Assembly (NCBI GenBank): GCA_026119935.1
Contig: JALRMH010000004.1
Span: forward strand, 62,001 to 126,000
Direction of reading: 5' to 3'
DNA: 64,000 nt
Source: Endothia cerciana
Taxonomy: Eukaryota; Ascomycota; Sordariomycetes; Diaporthales; Cryphonectriaceae
Position 1 is the stretch's first letter, and each line of letters begins with the position of its first letter. This document shows positions 57,361 to 64,000 of the stretch, in pieces. The translations under genes and the position numbers were made by a program. A model generated the notes under the pieces. It did not search any database. It saw nothing but the letters and a program-made list of their open reading frames with translations, and was not told the DNA's origin.

Positions 57361-60300
57361 GTCTAGCATCAAAAGGCGTGGCGTTGACAGGACTCCGACA
57401 TACTCAACAGTCACATGTCTAACAGTACCATAGCCGTCAGCAGCATTAATTAAGATAGGTACAACAGCGGATGAAGAAATAAGGCAACTGGCTTGAGAGG
57501 ATGAGGACAGCCTCATCAGCGTGCGGGATTGCTCCCGAGAGATGACAGATTGATCGAGGCGGATGAACAGCCCTAATTTTGGAAGGAAAAGCGAGCAACC
57601 GATATGGTATTCCCTTTTAGCTCAGGTCGACACCGAAGTTGTCTGTTTAGAAAGGGATCGCAACATAGATCAGCCGCGACGTGCTGAAATCTAGCAAACA
57701 AAGGCAGCTTCGCGTACCTAGCCGTCTGACATGTCATATCCTCCAGTCCCGAAGTATATGCATTGAGCAAAGGCCGTCTGCCAACCAACCCCCCCCCCCC
57801 CCCCACAACCGGCGGCGGTGGGTTTCCCAAGTGCAGGTGACAATCCCATGTGGCGGCCTAGTGAAACTGCAGGCTGGTGAGAGCAAGTGTGTGGTGTCAA
57901 TATTGTATTGTATGCAAGGGACCACAAGTCGAGTCGGCCTTGGTTCTTTTGAGATCGGCTTTTCTCGTGGCAAAGGCTATGGGGAGGCCATCTTTTGATG
58001 GGTCTTTTTCTTTCTTTCTTTTGAACCCCCCCCCCCCCCAAACCCGACCTCCTCCCCTCCCCTCCTTACTAATCACAATTTGTCAAATTTTGAGCAGATG
58101 GCACTCTAGGCTTTCTGCTGTTAGATGTGGCTGTATGCGATACTCGTGAACGGTGCCCAGGTAGGTTTAGAGAGGAGGACATGCCATGTGGGCGGTGCTT
58201 AGCGTGGGGACGTAAGACTTTTGAGAGACTTGGGACTTTATATATAAGTGATTCAGACTTGATTACAGTAGCGAGCATTATCCTCGAGAGACAGTCCGAC
58301 CGCGATTGCTTTTCTAGATCGGTCTAGACACGCTGTCGGCCGACGTATCAGTTGAAACTTCGAGAAAGGCTTTTCAAGTCAAGCTGGACAAGCAGATCAA
58401 GATACCTGGGTGGTTCGAATCAGCAATACGTTGTTGCGAGGTTCTCACCCTCAGCGGGCAATGTATTGTAATAAAACCTACTTCGCTCTCCTCATTGGTC
58501 CAGCCAGCGCCTCCTATGGCCTGCTTAACAGAGACGAATGGGATAAACTACATACATCTGTAGCGCAAGCCACCATCGTGCCGCAATTGCCCATCGCTGC
58601 TCGTAGACAACAAGCCTCGACGGAACAATTGGTCGACCTAAAGCATAGCGACATTCCTGCACTTCTTCTCTCCCCCCCCCCCCCTCTCTCTCTTCTTTTC
58701 TGCTTGGGGGGTGGGGGCGCCGGTGGAGTGCGGTGAGTCGGATCTGCCTGCTCACGAACCATGGCATCATGTTCCCGGTCACGCTTTGCAATGTGGGTTT
58801 TGGCTGCAAAATACTCCGAGGTTATGGGGGGCAAAAAGAGATGGGTGTGTAGTAGCCGGGAGGTCTTTTGTTCGGAACAGCATCAGATGGACCAGATAGA
58901 CCAGTAATTAGGGTAATGCGACATCAGGCGAGACGAAGCAAATCGGTACGGCATCACACCTGGAGTCTTCCAGAACAGAAACTGACATCCCTGATAACCT
59001 ACCAAATGCCTCTGCCGCCTGGGCTCGGATCCCCTTGGGTGATTATGCTTCTTGCCGGTCCTGGCCACCACAGTAGGAAGGAAGAGAAGGCATCAGGCCG
59101 CCGAGCCGTCGAGGACGAGGTTCCGGTCGGGGATGTGGCAGCTGGTGGGAAACATCAGAGGCAAAGATTGACTTTTTAGCTATGAGATAGGGTTGCATGA
59201 CGGGCAAGGGCTCCGCAATAGATCAGATGGCACAGGGGAGGCGGAGGGTATGCAACCGCTGGGCCGAAACGCAGTTGAGACATGATGAGGTTGGCGGATG
59301 TCACGAACCCTTGGACCTTGGTCGATCATCCCTCGGGGAGGCGCACCCCCTGTGTGTAGCAGCATATGGAAAAGTACAACAGCCTGTATAGGGCATATAG
59401 AAAGTAGACAATAGCGTGAATGACAATTACTATGTGATCATGCCCGGGCACGGGCCAGCTCCTAATCCAACCCGATGCTCCCGTGCGGCTCAACTGACGA
59501 CCTCATCGTCCCCAACCACCAGCTTGCACCCTCCACTCACCCACCCCCTGACATTCTGGATGTGAACCCTCAACAGCCGGGTTACCACATCAGCACACGA
59601 GCCCTGGTCCACCTCTTGATCATCCCAATCTATGCACTCTCCTCCAGAGGCTGTATTCCTCGATAGGCCGCCCATCTATGTACCAGGGGAAGAAGCTTGC
59701 CTTCACCGGGCCCTCCCCAACAGACCTTCACCCTCTCTGCCCGTTCCAGCCCCCTCTTCCCTCTTCTCCGTGGTGCCTGACCGGAGACGTCTGGTGCTAT
59801 TGAGCCTTACCATAACCGCTCGCGGGGCCGTCTCGTCCTCCTAACCTGACAGGGGCCTTCGCGAAACGAAACACCCGTCGGCTTGTGGCTCTTCCTTGTC
59901 TCCAGTGACTTTACCCGTATCCGGAGCTGCCATCTGAACTGCCTGCTACCAAGGGATGGCTCCATGCTTAATACACGGCCTGCTCAAGCATCCGGACGGC
60001 GGAACGGCCCAAGGCCTCTGTGAGCCTGGCACTCCGGCATTGTTTCCGCATGGAGCTGGTCGCAGGAGGTCATGAGCCGGCCACGGCTAGCAGAGTTCCC
60101 GTGAAGAACCTCTGCCTCTGCTCCTTCCCGTGCCCTGGCGTGTGCAGTCCCCGGGGTCGATCAGGAACATGAAGGTTTGATCGTTTTTTTTTGAGCCGGT
60201 GGTGTTTCCGTCCGCCGCTCTGGTCTCCTGCCGGCCTCCGTTCCTATCCTACCAGCCTGATAAAAAGCGCTGGTATCGCTCTCCCTGGAGACTCGGTGGC

Positions 60301-60518
60301 TCTCCTTTCCACTCCTTGCCTACCTCCGTCTGTCCTTTCATACTTGACTCTCCTTAATCAGCTTTTAATCAGCGGCAGGCCGAATCCATCACAAACCCAC
60401 ATTCATTCAACCTACATACGAGTCGCCGGTCCGATCGAAGGGGTTTCTCATTAGGAAGAAGAAAGAAAGAAAGAAAGAAAGGAAGGAAGAAAGGAATTTA
60501 CATATCTAATACTATAAG
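57361..60518. other. 3.2-kb gene-free region
   Basis: Between Ssd1 and the ferritin-like gene, both on the plus strand. C-runs lie at about 57790-57804, 58027-58039 and 58673-58683. Short frames show no domains. A B-box-like ggttcgaatc at 58414 has no surrounding cloverleaf. A GAAA/GGAA microsatellite (60459-60494) precedes the ferritin-like gene. Confidence 0.5.
60459..60494. repeat. GAAA/GGAA microsatellite in the ferritin-like gene leader
   Basis: Tandem purine tetranucleotides ending about 25 bp before the ATG at 60519; probably within the 5' UTR. Confidence 0.8.
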
Positions 60519-61587
60519 ATGGCTGGCATAACACTGAAGGGTGCCCTTGTGGCTGGCCTGGCTGCTGTTGCATCAGCACTGCCCGCGGCCCCGCGGTTGA
60601 CGGCCCGCCAGCAGAGGGTTTACGAGGTCATGAGGCGCCAGAGCGCGGCCGAGCAGGCCTTGGGCATCAATGACTTCGACGTGCTGCAATTGTGAGTAAG
60701 GGCTCCGCACACACCAGGTGGTCAGCCTGGGATATATCGACAGGCGGGATGAGACGGGGGGCGAGGATCCGGCAGGCCAGGGCTAACGACTTATTCTAAA
60801 CAGCGCCCTCACTCTGGAGAACCTCGAGACGGCCTTCTACCAGCAGGGCTTCGCCGCCCTGCCCCAGCAGCAGTTCCTGGACCTCGGCCTCACGCAGACC
60901 CAGGTGGCGAGCCTGGTGACCATCGGCCAGTCCGAGGCCGCCCACGTCGAGATCATCCAGGGCACCCTCGCCCAGATGGGCGTCCAGCCCGTCCAGCCGT
61001 GCCAGTACAACTTCGGCGGCGCCTTCGCCTCGGCGCAGGCCATGGTGCAGACCGCCGCCGTGCTGGAGCAGGTCGGCGTCTCCGCCTACCTGGGAGCGGC
61101 CCCCATCGTGTCCTCCCCGACCGTCCTGGGCGCCGCCGCCTCCATCTTCTCCATCGAGGCCCGCCACCAGAGCTTCATCCGCACCGTCTCCGGCGTCGCC
61201 TCGGCCCCGGACTTCTTCGACACCCCGCTCAGCCCCAAGCAGGTCTTCTCCCTGGCCGCGCCCTTCATCACCTCCTGCCCCCAGGGCAGCAACCTGGTCC
61301 TGACCGCGTTCCCCAGCATCACCATGACGGACGCCAACCAGCAGATCGCCGCCAACCAGCAGCTGCAGCTGCAGAGCTCCGCCGCCGGCCAGGCCACGGC
61401 CTGCGCCTTCTCCGCCGGCGGCTTCCCCACCGGCTCCGTGTTCGCCGCCTTCACCAACGGCGCCTGCGAGACCCCCCAGGGCCTGACTGGTGTCGTCTAC
61501 CTCAACCTCGTCAACTCGATCCCCTCCACGGGCAAGATCTCTGACGACATCATTGTCGCTGGACCGATGGTGCTCCAGGTCTCTTGA
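60519..61587 (+). CDS. Secreted ferritin-like domain protein
   Basis: Exons 60519-60691 and 60804-61587 encode 318 residues. The N-terminus is a signal peptide (LVAGLAAVASALPAAP) and no membrane anchor follows, so the product is probably secreted. The mature part matches the ferritin-like (Rds1/desiccation-related) family: FALTLENLETAFYQQG, a QSEAAHVEII helix, then VLEQVGVSAYLGAAP and SIFSIEARHQSFIR. The Glu residues and two ExxH pairs (EAAH, EARH) form a complete-looking di-iron site. A C-terminal low-complexity part ends in LVNSIPSTGKISDDIIVAGPMVLQ. Relatives are induced by stress or carry structural roles; the substrate is unknown. Codon use is extremely C-ending, suggesting high expression, and this opens a 353-codon shadow frame on the opposite strand. 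Confidence 0.88.
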
Positions 61588-62693
61588 GCGGGGCGGACGG
61601 CGAGAAGCATCCAAACACACCCACTTTTCCTTTTCTTCTTCTTTCTCTCCTCTGGGAGACGAATGGACAAGTGATGTGCAGTCACGATAGACGAGGGCAG
61701 GGCGGACCACCAAACCCCTCGGGTCTGTTTTCTTTGGGGCCTGGGCTGCGTCCCCTCTATAATCCGTTACCTGCCTAACCCTACCCGCCCGCAACTGGCG
61801 GCGGCAGGGCGTAGATAGGTGAGAATTGTATATACTATTCCTTATTAATCTCCACAAGGGGTACGGCGGTCTGCCCTGCCCCTACTTCACCACGGGTTGG
61901 ATACGGGGATTCTGGACGCGCTGGAGCAATATACCATGGGCCTGCGGGGCCTCGAGCTTAGTTTGGTACCTCTTTAAGATCAGTAAACCTGCTCCCGACC
62001 TTGGTCAGGTTCCGGGGGGATGTGGTGTTTGGGGGGGGGGGGGGGCAGGGAAGAGAAATGGAAAATGATCTCATGAAGCCAACCCAATCTGTCTCATCCG
62101 CCGGTGACGATGCCTCTCGGGCGGGACCCGACCAACTTTCCCAGTGCCGTTGTTGTTGCAGCCGCCTCGTTGGATCGACACGCGGCGCGGCACTGGCAAC
62201 ACGAGCCACCCGGATAGATATAATATCCAGGGTCGACCAAGCACCCTGGGGCAAGCCTCTCCCCCCATCAAGCCGCTCTCGCCCACCGTCAGCCTGCCTG
62301 TGTAAATACAGCAGCTGGTCTACGGCCGCGGTGGTCCGGCAGGTACCACGTCCAGGTTCTTCAGAGGGAAACCTGTGCCCAAAGTGCTCCGTGGTCCCTC
62401 TGCATCGCCCATCAGCAGCAACCCATCAGCAAACGTCAGCCGGGAGCATTCGTGATCAAAACGTGTGAATTGGTATTTTGCGTCGCCGCTATATGATGAT
62501 GAAACGCCGGCATAAAAATAAATAAAAAGACAGAACCCGGGCCAGCCCCCAGCAAGATGTACCAAAAAGAAAGCATGAGACGCTACCGCCTTCTACCTTT
62601 TGTTGTTTTTGGTTCCTCAGAACAGCACCCGAACGTGGAACAACCTTCATCATGTCATGCCAATGACCCCGGGGAGGGGAGGGGGGGGGGGGT
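61588..62693. other. Convergent 3' intergenic region
   Basis: Between the ferritin-like gene (+) and NADP-GDH (-). G-runs at about 62031-62044 and 62681-62692, the second directly at the GDH stop. No gene was recognised. Confidence 0.5.
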
Positions 62694-64000
62694 TTACCAC
62701 CAGTCGCCCTGGTCCTTCATGGCCTCGGCGACCTTGACGAAGCCAGCAATGTTGCTGCCGGCCACCAGCGACGGCAGCTCGCCGTCCTTGGACTCGACGT
62801 AGGCCTTGGCCGTGTTCAGGCCGTTCTCGAACGCGCTCTTCATGATGCCCGCCAGCTTCGAGTCGACCCCCTCCCTGGTCCAGCTCAGGCGCTGGCTGTT
62901 CTGCGCCATCTCCAGCCCGGACACCGCGACGCCGCCGCAGTTGGCCGCCTTGCCCGGCCCGTACCAGACGCCATCGGCGCCCTTGGTCTTGCGCGTCTCC
63001 TCGAAGACGTGGATCGCCTCCTGCGTGCAGCCCATGTTGGAGCCCTCGGCGATGAACTTGCACCCCGCGTCGGCGAGCGCCTTGGCCTCCTCGGGGCTGA
63101 CCTCGTTCTGCGTCGCGCACGGCAGCGCGACGTCGACCTTGCCGGCGTGCGTCCAGGGGCGCGCCCCCTCGATGTGCTTGTACTTGACGGGGCCGTCCTT
63201 GGCGGCCGACACGAAGTCCGTCAGCGCCTTGTGCTTGAGCTTGAGCGCCGCGATGGCCTCGATCTCCTCGGCCACGAAGCCGGCCTCCGAGGTCGACAGG
63301 AGGGTGCCCTTGGAGTCGGAGAGCGAGACGACGCGCGCGCCGAGCTCGATGCACTTGAGCGCGGCGTACTGCGCGACGTTGCCGGACCCGGAGATGGCCA
63401 CGCGCTTGCCCTCCCAGCCGCCGGCGCCGGCGTACTCGAGCATGTGGCCGACGTAGTAGACGAGACCGTAGCCGGTGGCCTCTGCATGGTGATGAACAAA
63501 AACAGTCAGCGTGTGTTCAATATGAATAACATCGAGGCGGATGTGCCGCGAGGCGGTGTTGCGTCTTACCAGGCCGGATCAGGCTGCCGCCCCAGGTCAG
63601 GCCCTTGCCGGTGAGGACGCCCTCGAACTTGTTCTTCTCCTTCCGGTAGCAGCCAAACATGTAGCCGATCTCGCGGGCTCCCGTGCCGATGTCTCCGGCA
63701 GGGACGTCCGTGTCGGCGCCGATGTGTCGCTGCAGCTCGCGCATGAAGGAGACGCAGAACCGGCGGATCTCGCTGTCGGACTTGCCCTTGGGGTCGAAGT
63801 CGGAACCACCCTTGCCACCGCCCATCATCACTGTTATCATATCACCGGGTCAGCCTCCAGGGTCGAGTCTCACACGTTCTTCCCCAGCCCGCGCCGCCAT
63901 AGGGACAGACAACACCAGCTGTTCCACAACAGAGGAGATCAGAGATGACTCACATCCGGTGAGGGCATTCTTGAAGATCTGCTCAAAGCCCAGGAACTTG
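62694..64000 (-). CDS. gdhA: NADP-specific glutamate dehydrogenase, 5' end beyond the window
   Basis: Hexameric cytosolic enzyme that aminates 2-oxoglutarate to glutamate with NADPH, the main entry of ammonium in fungi. Visible exons: (64000)-63954, 63830-63570 and 63481-62694; the start lies to the right. The first visible exon reads KFLGFEQIFKNALTG and joins to MMGGGKGGSDFDPKGKSD, the substrate-binding Lys region. Then come PAGDIGTGAREIGYMFG, GVLTGKGLTWGGSLIRPEATGYG and the dinucleotide-binding SGSGNVAQYAALK. Near the end are LPCATQNEV, FIAEGSNMGCT and AGSNIAGFVKVAEAM. All belong to the short (~450-residue) microbial NADP-type class rather than the long NAD-type. Usually under nitrogen control; the promoter is outside the window. 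Confidence 0.96.

Noticed and set aside
58380..58440. B-box-like ggttcgaatc suggesting a tRNA
   Set aside because: No T stem, acceptor pairing or A box can be formed around it.
60796..61857. 353-codon open frame antisense to the ferritin-like gene
   Set aside because: It mirrors the strongly C-ending codon use of the real gene; the product is Gly/Asp/Glu-rich without domains, while the sense strand has a signal peptide and a di-iron pattern.
1..64000. CRISPR array, operon, IS element or secondary-metabolite cluster
   Set aside because: No regularly spaced repeats, bacterial-type gene spacing, transposase or polyketide/peptide synthase domains were seen; the DNA is eukaryotic.

Overview
The window reads as nuclear DNA of a filamentous ascomycete (Pezizomycotina, most probably a Sordariomycete). 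It has short GT-AG introns, fungal-type housekeeping proteins (Tom40, Tlg1, Gle1, Big1/Voa1, Ssd1, an Yfl054-type aquaglyceroporin), a HET-domain gene, a 161-residue tropomyosin and an intron-bearing tRNA-Gly. Both ends cut through genes: a TFIIIC large-subunit gene on the left and an NADP-glutamate dehydrogenase gene on the right. Exon joins were worked out by hand from splice sites and reading phase; for each recognised multi-exon gene whose full span is given (except the HET gene) the summed exon lengths are divisible by three.

Layout. 1-8.2 kb: TFIIIC subunit (+), an unrecognised protein with a 48-residue tandem repeat (-), an unrecognised 178-residue protein (-) and an FAD monooxygenase (-). 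8.2-14.1 kb: gene-poor, holding one real tRNA-Gly(CCC) and one tRNA-like relic. 14.1-24.2 kb: a PFK-2/FBPase-2 family gene lacking the phosphatase catalytic histidine (-), TOM40 (+), a glyoxalase-like protein (+) and an aquaglyceroporin (-). 24.2-28.9 kb: gene-free, ending in the pyrimidine-rich leader of SET1. 28.9-41.1 kb: a dense housekeeping block of SET1 (+), a securin-like candidate (-), tropomyosin (+), Rrp17/Nol12 (-), Big1/Voa1 (+) and Trm112 (-). 41.1-45.5 kb: accessory-looking, with a HET-domain gene carrying one apparent frame break and an AT-rich tail. 45.5-57.4 kb: a small membrane protein (-), ER cyclophilin B (-), Tlg1 SNARE (+), Gle1 (-) and Ssd1/Gul-1 (+). 57.4-64 kb: gene-free stretch, a secreted ferritin-like protein (+) and NADP-GDH (-, partial).

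There is no operon-like organisation and no biosynthetic cluster. Many housekeeping genes sit in divergent pairs sharing 0.5-2.5 kb promoters (PFK-2/TOM40, securin-like/tropomyosin, Rrp17/Big1, CypB/Tlg1, Gle1/Ssd1) or in convergent pairs. I found no system that I can defend as wholly novel. The best leads are the altered phosphatase site in the PFK-2 protein, the dense NDR-kinase docking and target motifs in Ssd1 together with Ssd1-type motifs in its own leader, an alternative in-frame tropomyosin start, the broken HET gene, a perfect 73-bp tandem duplication, and recurrent long G/C homopolymers beside splice sites.
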